From: Candidatus Acidiferrales bacterium
GTDB lineage: Bacteria; Acidobacteriota; Terriglobia; Acidiferrales; UBA7541
Reading direction: 5' to 3'
Length of the DNA stretch: 64,000 nt
Assembly (NCBI GenBank): GCA_035934015.1
Contig: DASYYH010000016.1
Span: forward strand, 124,001 to 188,000
The notes beneath the pieces were generated by a model. It was not told the origin of the DNA and did no database searches. It saw only the letters and a program-made list of their open reading frames with translations. The stretch's first letter is position 1. Every line of letters starts with the position of its first letter. Below, piece after piece: positions 1 to 7,280 of the stretch. The position numbers were made by a program, and so were the translations under genes.

Positions 1-122
1 AACACGCGCGCCACGCGCGACGCCAAGCGTCCCAGCGCCTGGTTCGTTGCATCGACCACGATCCAGTTCTTGCCAACGGAAAGCTCCTCCGCTTCCCGGC
101 CCCTCGGAATATACGTGCGCAT
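1..122 (-). CDS. rplM: 50S ribosomal protein L13, N-terminal part (runs off the window)
   Basis: Reverse-strand reading from the ATG at 122 gives about 40 residues. They begin MRTYIP and contain WIVVDATNQALGRLASRVA, which matches the conserved N-terminus of ribosomal protein L13. L13 is an early-assembling protein of the large ribosomal subunit, usually followed by rpsI. The rest of the gene lies outside the window. A strong sigma70-like promoter sits just upstream at 161-189. The segment is shorter than a normal gene only because the window ends. Confidence 0.9.
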   Translation of the reverse strand, partial: MRTYIPRGREAEELSVGKNWIVVDATNQALGRLASRVARV

Positions 123-160
123 CAGCTCAGACCGCCCTTTTCCTTTATAGACAAACGTTT

Positions 161-189
161 AAGATACGTTATCTGCGCGATTTTGTCAA
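161..189 (-). promoter_or_regulatory. sigma70-type promoter of rplM
   Basis: On the minus strand a perfect -35 box TTGACA (184-189) is followed, after exactly 17 bp, by -10 TATCTT (161-166). The rplM start codon is about 40 bp downstream. Strong consensus fits a ribosomal protein gene. Confidence 0.75.
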
Positions 190-306
190 CGCGCGCGGGC
201 GCACTTTAGCCCAAATCAGACCGCATTTTTCCGCGCAAACGGCCTCCAAAACTCGCGATGTGATAATGTCTGGACGGGTTCTCCGCATCCCAAAGATGAT
301 AGTTGC

Positions 307-666
307 TTGAAACGAGTCGCATTCATTCTCGTATGTGTGGCGCTTGCGGCGTGCATGGCCGCGTGCGGGCCGGATCTCTCCAAAGAGTCCGATGCGCAAC
401 TGAATTTGAATCCGCAGGAAGCCGCTGGGAGGCAAATTTACGAGCAGCGCTGCGCCGCATGCCACTATGCCTATTCGTCGAGGAGTTTGCATGGGCCGGG
501 CCTGGCGCGGCTTTACGAAAAAAAATATCTGCCCAGCGGATTGCCTGCGAATGACCGTTTCGTCGAGCAAACAATCATCAACGGCCGGAGGATGATGCCT
601 GCCGAAGGTCTAGACTTCACTCCGCAACAACTTAGTGATTTGATCGCATATTTGCACACCCTTTAG
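307..666 (+). CDS. small c-type cytochrome, probable lipoprotein
   Basis: A 119-residue protein with one haem-binding CxxCH motif (CAACH, residues 49-53). The N-terminus MKRVAFILVCVALAACMAACGP is a short signal sequence with lipoprotein-like cysteines at residues 16 and 20. It should therefore be exported, haem-loaded and possibly lipid anchored. A paired methionine (RMMP, near residue 95) is a plausible distal haem ligand. The start is TTG; no ATG in this frame would keep the signal sequence. The next gene on the strand (795) also encodes a CxxCH protein, so the two may form a small periplasmic electron-transfer unit. Family: cytochrome c class I-like; the partner is unknown. Confidence 0.8.
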   Translation: MKRVAFILVCVALAACMAACGPDLSKESDAQLNLNPQEAAGRQIYEQRCAACHYAYSSRSLHGPGLARLYEKKYLPSGLPANDRFVEQTIINGRRMMPAEGLDFTPQQLSDLIAYLHTL

Positions 667-794
667 GCTCTGTGGCGAAAGCCCCGCGGATTTCCCATTC
701 CAATTCATGTATGCCGCAGAATAGCTGCTAGCGGCGCATCGCTGTCGAGCGGCATTGACGAAACCCCATGGCTCCTGCAAGAATGGCCTGCGAG

Positions 795-1985
795 ATGCAA
801 TGGAAGAGGCTGTTTCGAGGGCCCTCTGCTCTCATGTTTTGCGCGGCCGTAAGTCTCTGCGCATCATGTTCGCATCAGCAAACGAATCTCGACAACTCCT
901 GGAATCACAGGGCCGCTGCCGCGTACCTCGATGAACGCGAGACCACATGGATGACCTACCCGCACGCGGCACGCGATCGCGGGACATTCTGCGTCTCGTG
1001 CCACACGGCGATGCCTTACGCTTTGTCACGCCAGGCCATCGACACGGCGTACGGTCTCTCCGCGCCAACGCTTGATGAGCGCAAGCTGATCGACAACGTC
1101 AGAACGCGCGTGAACCTCTGGAAAGAAATTCAGCCCTATTATCCGAGCCAGGCCCCCGCGTCGCGCGGAACCGAAGCCGTGCTCAATACGCTGATTCTTG
1201 CGAGCAACGACGCGCGGACTGGAAAGCTCAGCGCGGATACGCGTGCGGCATTCGGAGAAATGTGGTCTTTGCAGGAAACTGCTGGCTCTCTGCGCGGCGC
1301 CTGGCAATGGATTGAGTTCAATAACGAACCGTGGGAAGCGTACGACTCTGCGTTCTACGGCGCGACGCTCGCGGCGGTCGCCACGGGGTTGGCGCCGGAA
1401 AATTATCGCTCCGCTCCGGAAATTCAAGCGAATCTCCAGGCCCTGCGCGATTATTTCAGTCGCGAAGCTGCAGCGCAAACACTGCTGAATCGCGTATCGC
1501 TATTGTGGGCCTCCGCGGAAATTCCCGGAATCCTCACGGCGCAGCAACAAGAATCCATCGTCAATGAAATTTTGGCGAAGCAACAAGCCGACGGAGGCTG
1601 GTCCGCTTCGTCGCTGGTCGGGACGTGGAAACGGGCGGATAAAACACCGCTTGTGACGAAAAGCGATGGTTACGCAACGGGCCTTATCGTTTACGCGCTG
1701 GAGCAGACAGGGCTCGGCCACGATAATCCCCACGTCAAAGATGGCCTCGACTGGTTGGTTCAGAATCAGCATTGGAGTGGCCGCTGGGATGGCTATTCGC
1801 TGAACAGACGCCGCCTCAACCCATTCTCGAACCCCTCTGGCTTTATGGATGACGCTGCGACGGCCTATGCTGTGCTCGCGTTGACGAGCGCCCAAACGAA
1901 AACGGGCGAGAAGGCCGCGCTGCAGACAATACTCAACGCTCCGACGGCGCGCCACGCGGGAAATCCAGCAGGAAGCATTCCTTAG
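795..1985 (+). CDS. secreted protein with one CxxCH haem motif and a terpenoid-cyclase-like alpha/alpha toroid
   Basis: Counting from the ATG at 795 gives 396 residues; an in-frame ATG at 768 adds nine. The N-terminus has a hydrophobic export signal ending in a Cys-rich stretch (LCASCSHQQ). CVSCH (residues 66-70) is a haem c attachment motif. The remainder resembles the prenyltransferase/squalene-cyclase alpha/alpha toroid fold: it contains QQADGGW and WSGRWDGY repeats of the QW type and a DDAATAYAVLAL helix. No cyclase DxDD motif was seen, so cyclase activity is not suggested. Because it follows a small cytochrome, a redox or binding role in the periplasm is the inference. The substrate is unknown. 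Confidence 0.65.
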   Translation: MQWKRLFRGPSALMFCAAVSLCASCSHQQTNLDNSWNHRAAAAYLDERETTWMTYPHAARDRGTFCVSCHTAMPYALSRQAIDTAYGLSAPTLDERKLIDNVRTRVNLWKEIQPYYPSQAPASRGTEAVLNTLILASNDARTGKLSADTRAAFGEMWSLQETAGSLRGAWQWIEFNNEPWEAYDSAFYGATLAAVATGLAPENYRSAPEIQANLQALRDYFSREAAAQTLLNRVSLLWASAEIPGILTAQQQESIVNEILAKQQADGGWSASSLVGTWKRADKTPLVTKSDGYATGLIVYALEQTGLGHDNPHVKDGLDWLVQNQHWSGRWDGYSLNRRRLNPFSNPSGFMDDAATAYAVLALTSAQTKTGEKAALQTILNAPTARHAGNPAGSIP

Positions 1986-2022
1986 TCCGGGGTGAGTCAT
2001 TGCAGGGAACTAGCGAGGTTAA

Positions 2023-2048
2023 GGCAGGCGGGTATCGCCCCGCCTGCC
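2023..2048. terminator. strong hairpin between convergent genes, probable bidirectional terminator
   Basis: A perfect 10-bp inverted repeat, GGCAGGCGGG / CCCGCCTGCC with a 6-nt loop, lies between the convergent cytochrome gene (ends 1985) and bactofilin gene (ends 2069). Neither side has a long T tract, so rho-independent termination is likely but not certain. Confidence 0.55.
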
Positions 2049-2068
2049 ACGCGTAGGTTTCTCGAGGA

Positions 2069-2632
2069 CTAGTCCGAAGCGGAAACGGCGGTTTTCGAAG
2101 CGCTGGAACGCGCAAACGACTTATCGAGGTCGCCCGAACCATCGCCGGTCTTGTCGATCTCGATCGAGCCTTTGAAATAAGCGCCATCTTCGATCATGAT
2201 GCGCGCCGTCGTCAAATCTCCAACGACAGAGCCATCCTTCTTGATTTCGATGCGGTCGCGCGCACGCAGATTACCCTTGACGTTGCCGTAGACAACGACT
2301 TCGCGGGCGATGATGTCAGCCGTCACTTTCGCGCTGGCGCCAACGGTGAGCTTGCGCTCTTCGAGCTGGATCAATCCTTCAACGCTGCCGTCAACGCTCA
2401 AATCTTCGTTGCCAGTGATTTCGCCCTTCACGTGCAGACTTGCTCCAAGCCGCGCCGTGGCGCCGCTCGACGGTGCTGAATGCATAGGGTCGTTCATTGC
2501 CATTGCCGTTCCCTCCCAATTTGGCGATTGTGTCCTCGCCGGAGTCGCTGCCGATTTCTCCGGGACCGCAGGCCTGACAGGCTCGCTCGAACGAGTCGGC
2601 TGCGCCGGTTTTTTTTCGTTGCTGCCCCACAT
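2069..2632 (-). CDS. bactofilin family cytoskeletal protein
   Basis: A 187-residue protein starting at MWGSNEKK, preceded at good distance by GGAGG (minus strand), which decides this start over an upstream ATG. A disordered, Pro/Ser-rich N-terminal tail of about 60 residues leads into a beta-helical bactofilin (polymer-forming) domain. That domain has the characteristic short repeats (GEITGNEDLSVDGSVEG, YGNVKGNLRARDRIEI, TARIMIEDGAYFKG). Bactofilins polymerise without nucleotide and organise cell shape, envelope or chromosome-associated machinery. A short charged tail follows. It lies downstream of an SDR gene but has its own promoter at 2702-2730. Confidence 0.9.
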   Translation of the reverse strand: MWGSNEKKPAQPTRSSEPVRPAVPEKSAATPARTQSPNWEGTAMAMNDPMHSAPSSGATARLGASLHVKGEITGNEDLSVDGSVEGLIQLEERKLTVGASAKVTADIIAREVVVYGNVKGNLRARDRIEIKKDGSVVGDLTTARIMIEDGAYFKGSIEIDKTGDGSGDLDKSFARSSASKTAVSASD

Positions 2633-2701
2633 ATAGCCCTCCTCCAGGTCCGAAGGCGTACACCAAGACCAGCGAAGCAAACTTCGGGCTGAGGGACTAC
2701 G

Positions 2702-2730
2702 AATCTATGCCGGCCACGCGAGCGGGGCAA
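2702..2730 (-). promoter_or_regulatory. sigma70-like promoter of the bactofilin gene
   Basis: Minus strand: -35 TTGCCC (2725-2730), 17-bp spacer, -10 TAGATT (2702-2707), about 70 bp before the bactofilin ATG. Confidence 0.5.
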
Positions 2731-2818
2731 GAATAAATTTTCACGGCAGTGCCTGCCAGATACATGGGCAAAAGGACAGTCGCCTGGCTAAAGTCAGCAC
2801 GGTTTGAAAAATTCAGTT

Positions 2819-3682
2819 CTATGCGGACCGAGCCTCTTGAAACTTGCGGAAAAAGAGCTCGCGGTCCGGACGCACAGCGCCGATCGGCCATCCCGCGCTG
2901 ATGCCGCCATCTACAACAAGATTGTGCCCCGTGATCATGCGCGATGCATCGCTGGCGAGAAATACCGCCGCTTGCGCAATATCGTCGGCGCGTGCCACGC
3001 TGAGCAGCGGTTGCCATCGCGACATAACTGCACCAATGGCAGCCTCGGCGTATTCCGGATGGTCGTCCGCCTCATCCGCTTCACCCGCCGTCATGCCACT
3101 GTATTTCCCGAAAGCTCCTGTGGCAGTCATGCCCGGCGAAATTGAGTTCACGCGAATTCCCTTTTCTCCCAACTCTACCGCTGCGCAACGCGTCAGATGA
3201 ATGGAGGCTGCCTTCGCCGCCGCATAATAGTGCCCTCCCAGCCCCGCGCGGAATCCATTCACACTTGCAATCGTGATGATGCTACCGGATCCCTGGGGCG
3301 TCATTGCCCGCACCGCATATTTCATCCCGGCAAGCACGGCGCGCAGATGCACGGCGACGACGGCATCGAATTCCTTCAAATCCGCATCGGCGATGGTCGC
3401 AAACTGCGAGCCTCTCCCCGCGTTATTCACCAGGCAATCGAGCCACCCGAAGCATTTCACGGCATGATTGATCATTGCCTCGACGTCGGATTCGACCGAG
3501 ACATCCGTTTGTATAAAGGTCGCCCGGTCGCCGAGCTTCTGCGCGAGCTTCTCGCCTCTGTCCTTGCGCCGGCCGGCGATTACGACCTTTGCGCCTTCAC
3601 CGACGAATACCTCGGCCGTTCCCGCACCTATGCCGCTCGTCCCGCCGGTGATGACTGCCACTTTTCCTTCCAATGTCGCCAT
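2819..3682 (-). CDS. SDR-family oxidoreductase
   Basis: A 287-residue classical short-chain dehydrogenase/reductase. The nucleotide-binding TGGTSGIG motif is at residues 12-19, NNAG at about 86-89, catalytic Ser140 and the YxxxK pair Tyr153/Lys157. The C-terminal VDGG motif of this family is also present. The start at MATLEGK is supported by GGAGG just upstream, so an in-frame ATG 19 codons earlier is rejected. It probably reduces or oxidises a small alcohol/ketone with NAD(P); the substrate cannot be told. It lies about 80 bp downstream of lexA on the same strand and may be read through from it. Confidence 0.88.
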   Translation of the reverse strand: MATLEGKVAVITGGTSGIGAGTAEVFVGEGAKVVIAGRRKDRGEKLAQKLGDRATFIQTDVSVESDVEAMINHAVKCFGWLDCLVNNAGRGSQFATIADADLKEFDAVVAVHLRAVLAGMKYAVRAMTPQGSGSIITIASVNGFRAGLGGHYYAAAKAASIHLTRCAAVELGEKGIRVNSISPGMTATGAFGKYSGMTAGEADEADDHPEYAEAAIGAVMSRWQPLLSVARADDIAQAAVFLASDASRMITGHNLVVDGGISAGWPIGAVRPDRELFFRKFQEARSA

Positions 3683-3762
3683 GAGATTGACCTCCAAGTG
3701 GCGCGAATTGCCACAAAAAGAAGGGAAGCTCTCGTTCATCTCTTAATGCGGAGACCGAAATC

Positions 3763-4386
3763 TCAATACTTGCGTAGGACTCCGACAACGCGGCCCTGAA
3801 TTTTCACGTCTCCAGCTGGAACGACGATTGGAGCCATCTTCGAGTTGGCAGGTTGCAGGCGAATTTTCCCAGCGCCTTCACGATAATAGCGCTTCAGCGT
3901 GGCTTCCTCGTTGGCGATGAGCGCGACCACAATTTCGCCCTGGTTCGCGACCTGCGTTTGCTCGACGACAACGTAGTCGCCATCGAGGATGTGGTCTTCG
4001 TGCATGGAATCGCCCTTCACTTGCAGGACAAACGTGCTCGGTCCCCGCGAAAAATCCGAAAGCGAGATTGTTTCCCGGTCTTCCAGCGCTTCGAGAGGGG
4101 CGCCCGCGGCGATGCGTCCGACGAGCGGAAGGCTGGCGGAATGCCGCTCGATCACTTGCTTGCGCACGGGCTTCGGAAGCTGCGTCACTTCGATAGAGCG
4201 ACTCTGGTTGTAGCCGCGGCGGACGTAGCCCTTCTTTTCGAGCGTCGAAAGGTGCTTGTGCACGGTGGCGAGCGAGGTCAGCTTGAGTCCACGGGCAATT
4301 TCCTCGAAGCTCGGCGAATAGCCGCGCTTGTTCAGGAAAGTGACCAAATAATCGAGGACTTGTTTTTGCCGTTTCGTCAGCGCCAT
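3763..4386 (-). CDS. lexA: LexA repressor, SOS regulator with self-cleavage protease
   Basis: A 207-residue protein with all LexA parts: a winged helix-turn-helix at residues 1-65, the Ala94-Gly95 cleavage site in AAGAP, nucleophile Ser127 (GDSM) and general base Lys165 (TLKRYY). It represses DNA-damage genes until RecA filaments trigger self-cleavage. The start is fixed by GAGGAGGTG just upstream. The recognition-helix region (LTSLATVHKHLSTLEKKG) differs from the Escherichia coli sequence, so a different operator is expected. A candidate operator lies in its own promoter at 4420-4436, and a similar one is upstream of recA. Confidence 0.96.
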   Translation of the reverse strand: MALTKRQKQVLDYLVTFLNKRGYSPSFEEIARGLKLTSLATVHKHLSTLEKKGYVRRGYNQSRSIEVTQLPKPVRKQVIERHSASLPLVGRIAAGAPLEALEDRETISLSDFSRGPSTFVLQVKGDSMHEDHILDGDYVVVEQTQVANQGEIVVALIANEEATLKRYYREGAGKIRLQPANSKMAPIVVPAGDVKIQGRVVGVLRKY

Positions 4387-4413
4387 CGCGCACCTCCTCA
4401 GTGGAGCAGCGCC

Positions 4414-4442
4414 AGCATAGGCGAAGCAAAGGCGAAAGTCAA
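4414..4442 (-). promoter_or_regulatory. lexA promoter with candidate SOS operator (direct repeat)
   Basis: Minus strand: -35 TTGACT (4437-4442), 17-bp spacer, -10 TATGCT (4414-4419). The spacer (4420-4436) is exactly TTCGCC-N5-TTCGCC, an 11-bp-period direct repeat. The recA promoter carries TTTGCT-N5-TTCGCC at the same place. A repressor bound here would block both promoter boxes. Confidence 0.65.
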
Positions 4443-4473
4443 GCGCGAGCCACTTAAGGGTCAGCGCCGCAAC

Positions 4474-5826
4474 TCAGCGGTTGAAGGGATAATCCTGAAC
4501 CCAATGGAAGCCGCGGGTGACGAGGAGGAACTTCGTGCGGTCAAACAACTGAAGGTCTGCGTGGATTTTGTGGCCGTCCATCGAGCCGTCGAGAATCATT
4601 TCATCTGCGGATGGCTCCGAAAATGAAAAATCCGCGCTCCAATTCTTGTCGCTGGATTTGGATAGCTTGATGGTCTTCGCGGTCATGTCGACTTTTGGCA
4701 AGTAATACTTCGCCGTCTCATTCATGTCCTGAATGGTCATATATCGCGGCGAGTCAAAAACCAGGCGCCGCCAGCGCTCCGCATCGGTCAGCAGTGGCGG
4801 ATGCGGCTGCCCATCGACGGTAAGCTCTTGGACATTCCAGATGCCGTGGAGCGGCGATTTCGGCGCGCCGGGTCCGTAGACGTTATAGACGGAAATCGAG
4901 CCGTAGAGATTCGCGCCAACCAGCCACAGCCCGAAAAGGATCTGCACTATGAGTGCGATGCGGTTTGCGCGCTCGCCGCGGAAAAGCAATCTCTTCGGAC
5001 TCGCAGGCGCTGGGCGCTCGGAAAAGAATACGCTGCACAGCCTTTGCGAATCACCCGCGAGAAGAAATGCCGATACCAAAATCAAATGGAACGCGAGGAT
5101 CTTTACCGGAACATCATAGGTCATGTTCAACAGGAAGACTTGCGTCGCATCGGCCAAGCAAACAAGCGCCCCGAGCGTCGTAGTGCGCGGAAAAATTAAA
5201 AGAATTCCGCCAAGCATCTCCGCGGCGCCAGCGAAAACCTCGTAGGCTTGTGAAGCCCCGATCGAAGCCCAGAGAACACCCATTGGCGAAAGATTCCCGT
5301 AAGGCTCGAGCAGACGATTCAAGCTCGGGAACGGCATCTGCAGTGGAAGAATTTTCGCCGCGCCATACGAAAGCATGGTCGCGGAGAGTGCGAATCGCAG
5401 GATGACGTAAAACCACGAATACAACTTGCCGTAGCCCTCGCGTCTGCCGTCGAGAGCTGACCAAACGATCGTCCCCGCGATCGCCAGCGCCAGAATACAC
5501 GGAAGCTCAATCCAGTCGAACAACCGATCGCCGCTTCCCGTCAGTGCCGTCAGGATCGGGTGGGCAATGCCGAAGACATGGTGGCCGATCCAGACAATCA
5601 CAGCCTGTACAGGCCGCGTGTAATCCACTTCAAACGCGCCGTTGTCGTTCGTCGCCGCAAAAAACAACGACGTCAGCATCTGCGTAAAGAGGATGTACAA
5701 ACCCAAATAAAGAAAACAGAAGCGAAATGCGACACGCGTCGTTGCATTCCAGCACCCAGCAGAGTCGAGCACAGCCGGGTCGGTATCGACTCGGCATGCG
5801 GAGGCAGGTTGTTCTTCAGAGTTCAT
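4474..5826 (-). CDS. DoxX-like polytopic membrane protein with a soluble C-terminal domain
   Basis: About 450 residues when started at the ATG at 5826; an upstream extension would overlap the neighbouring regulator gene and lies before the promoter. Several hydrophobic helices are visible (for example FCFLYLGLYILF, GALVCLADATQVFLL, IALIVQILFGLWLVGANLYG). The middle has a DoxX-type arrangement: YGAAKILPLQMP, then a glycine-rich helix EMLGGILLIFPRTT. After the last helix comes a soluble domain of about 120 residues beginning HGIWNVQELTVDGQ, with a lipocalin-like beta pattern. The function of this family is poorly known. A near-consensus promoter is directly upstream at 5849-5876. Confidence 0.7.
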   Translation of the reverse strand: MNSEEQPASACRVDTDPAVLDSAGCWNATTRVAFRFCFLYLGLYILFTQMLTSLFFAATNDNGAFEVDYTRPVQAVIVWIGHHVFGIAHPILTALTGSGDRLFDWIELPCILALAIAGTIVWSALDGRREGYGKLYSWFYVILRFALSATMLSYGAAKILPLQMPFPSLNRLLEPYGNLSPMGVLWASIGASQAYEVFAGAAEMLGGILLIFPRTTTLGALVCLADATQVFLLNMTYDVPVKILAFHLILVSAFLLAGDSQRLCSVFFSERPAPASPKRLLFRGERANRIALIVQILFGLWLVGANLYGSISVYNVYGPGAPKSPLHGIWNVQELTVDGQPHPPLLTDAERWRRLVFDSPRYMTIQDMNETAKYYLPKVDMTAKTIKLSKSSDKNWSADFSFSEPSADEMILDGSMDGHKIHADLQLFDRTKFLLVTRGFHWVQDYPFNR

Positions 5827-5848
5827 CTGGATTCGCGCTCCGCGGGAA

Positions 5849-5876
5849 TTTATACACGCACAGGAGCGAGTGTCAA
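5849..5876 (-). promoter_or_regulatory. sigma70-type promoter of the DoxX-like gene
   Basis: Minus strand: perfect -35 TTGACA (5871-5876), 16-bp spacer, -10 TATAAA (5849-5854), 22 bp before the ATG at 5826. Confidence 0.7.
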
Positions 5877-5915
5877 GCGCGGGAGCATGAAGTGAAATGG
5901 AGGAGCGCCGTATGC

Positions 5916-6623
5916 CTAAAGCTGTACGCCGAATCGGGCCAGCATCTCGCGCTTGCCGCAGTTCGTCACGTCCAGCGCCCTGCTGTCGAGGTCTTGCACC
6001 ATCCATTTTCGCTTCAGCGCCGCCTTCAAAATCGCCGCGCCGAGCGCGCCGCCGATGTGCGGCTGCCTCTCGCTCCAATCAAGACACGCATACGCGAACC
6101 GCCGCCGTAGCGCGAGCGCCGCCGCAATATCGATCCCGCGAGCCTCGAACGCTTTTGCTCCCTTGGGAGTCAATTCGTACGTGTCGCCTCCGCCATCCTT
6201 CGAGTGCATGGAAATCCAGCCCAAGGCCTTAAATCGGTTATGCAGCAGCACGCCCGCTGTGCCCGCGATGTGATCGTAACAAGTTCTCGCGGCGCGCAGG
6301 CGGCTTGGCGTGTTTGGTACGAATCTCTGTGAAGGACGGCCCGCGAGGATGCTCAGCCCTTCCAGCGCCCGCGCCACGTGCGGGCCCTCCAGGCTGTAAT
6401 AATGGTGCTTGCCCTGGACGTGCACGCGAACCAGATGTTCCACCTTCAGCCGATTCAGGTGCACGCTCGCCGTTGACGGGCTCACCTCCGCCACTGCGGC
6501 GAGCTCCGTGCTCGTCCGCGCGTGGCCGTCCACCAGGCAATAGAGCATGCGCACGCGCGCCGGTTCCCCAATGGTGGCAGCAATTCGCGAAACGGCAAGG
6601 TCGGATTGTGACTCCGCATCCAC
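5916..6623 (-). CDS. ArsR-family winged-helix transcriptional regulator with C-terminal domain
   Basis: About 235 residues from a GTG at 6623. An ArsR-type helix-turn-helix is clear: [18 protein letters not shown], then [20 protein letters not shown] (recognition helix), and a wing [14 protein letters not shown]. The C-terminal 110 residues form a second helical domain with Cys and His residues ([26 protein letters not shown]). The whole has the length usual for the larger ArsR-like regulators. The GTG has no Shine-Dalgarno sequence, but a good -10 box ends six bases upstream, so translation is probably leaderless. The open frame continues upstream to 7112, but that part opposes the NIPSNAP-like gene and is not believed. 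Confidence 0.8.
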   Translation of the reverse strand: MDAESQSDLAVSRIAATIGEPARVRMLYCLVDGHARTSTELAAVAEVSPSTASVHLNRLKVEHLVRVHVQGKHHYYSLEGPHVARALEGLSILAGRPSQRFVPNTPSRLRAARTCYDHIAGTAGVLLHNRFKALGWISMHSKDGGGDTYELTPKGAKAFEARGIDIAAALALRRRFAYACLDWSERQPHIGGALGAAILKAALKRKWMVQDLDSRALDVTNCGKREMLARFGVQL

Positions 6624-6629
6624 ATTTTG

Positions 6630-6667
6630 ATTGTAAACGAAGTGTCGTTGCCGGGCAACTGGTTTAC
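6630..6667 (-). promoter_or_regulatory. promoter of the ArsR-like gene, with inverted repeats
   Basis: Minus strand: -35 TTGCCC (6653-6658), 17-bp spacer, -10 TACAAT (6630-6635), only six bases before the GTG start. Two inverted repeats overlap it: GTTGCC-G-GGCAAC (6647-6659) and GTAAAC (6633-6638)/GTTTAC (6662-6667). They are candidate autoregulatory operator sites. Confidence 0.6.
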
Positions 6668-6734
6668 TGCCGGAGACGGCCGCGATTTCTCGCTCGACCG
6701 AGTTTCCGCGCGACCACAAAGGGGAATTCAGCTT

Positions 6735-7079
6735 ATGAAGATTCTGTGCCTGATCCGCTATCAGATTGACCCATTCCAGAAGGACGCTTTTAGAAAATAC
6801 GCCGAAAATTGGAGCGGCATCATTCCTCGCAATGGCGGCCATCTCGTCGGATATTTCCTTCCCTGCGAAGGAACGAACGACATCGCCTGGGGACTGATTG
6901 CCTTCGAGAGTCTCGCCGCCTACGAGCGATACCGGGCGCGCCTGCGGGCTGATTCGGAGGCAGTCGAGAATTTCGCGATGGCGCAGTCCATGCGCTTCAT
7001 TCTGCGCGAAGAGAGAAACTTCGTCGAAATCGTTGACGGCACCTTCGGCGTGCCGTCGACACTCCCGGCATGCGCATGA
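6735..7079 (+). CDS. NIPSNAP-like small alpha/beta-barrel protein
   Basis: 114 residues, starting at an ATG preceded by AAGGGG. The pattern [35 protein letters not shown], then a Gly/Leu strand, then [20 protein letters not shown], resembles the dimeric ferredoxin-like NIPSNAP family. These proteins often start with a beta strand and carry an aromatic YxRYR helix. The biochemical role is not established. It is divergently transcribed from the ArsR-like gene, so that regulator may control it. Its stop codon overlaps the start of the next small ORF (ATGA). Confidence 0.75.
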   Translation: MKILCLIRYQIDPFQKDAFRKYAENWSGIIPRNGGHLVGYFLPCEGTNDIAWGLIAFESLAAYERYRARLRADSEAVENFAMAQSMRFILREERNFVEIVDGTFGVPSTLPACA

Positions 7080-7228
7080 CGATTGGCGATCTGATTCGAG
7101 AATTATCGACACTGCCGACCGAGGAGCAATTTATCGCCGCGCTTCGCGTTCTGAAGATCGCCGACCGCTCGCCAGACTGGTATGACGCCATTGGCGCCTG
7201 GCGCGCCTATCACAGGCAACGCCGCTGA
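7076..7228 (+). CDS. 50-residue ORF translationally coupled to the NIPSNAP-like gene
   Basis: ATG at 7076 overlaps the preceding stop in an ATGA junction, and the frame stays open for 50 codons to TGA at 7228. The product begins [18 protein letters not shown] and is a charged, amphipathic, probably helical peptide rich in Arg, Ala and Leu ([21 protein letters not shown]). No family is recognised. The four-base overlap and protein-like composition support a real gene, but it is short and may be chance. Confidence 0.45.
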   Translation: MTIGDLIRELSTLPTEEQFIAALRVLKIADRSPDWYDAIGAWRAYHRQRR

Positions 7229-7280
7229 CGCGCCTTCCGCGCGTCGCACAAGGGCAACGGCGCATTGGCCATCGCCGTCG

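Noticed and set aside
5827-6078. N-terminal extension of the DoxX-like gene
   Set aside because: It lies upstream of the near-consensus promoter at 5849-5876 and overlaps the ArsR-like gene's end.
6624-7112. Upstream extension of the ArsR-like gene
   Set aside because: It runs opposite the well-formed NIPSNAP-like gene and its composition is not protein-like; the promoter at 6630-6658 lies inside it.
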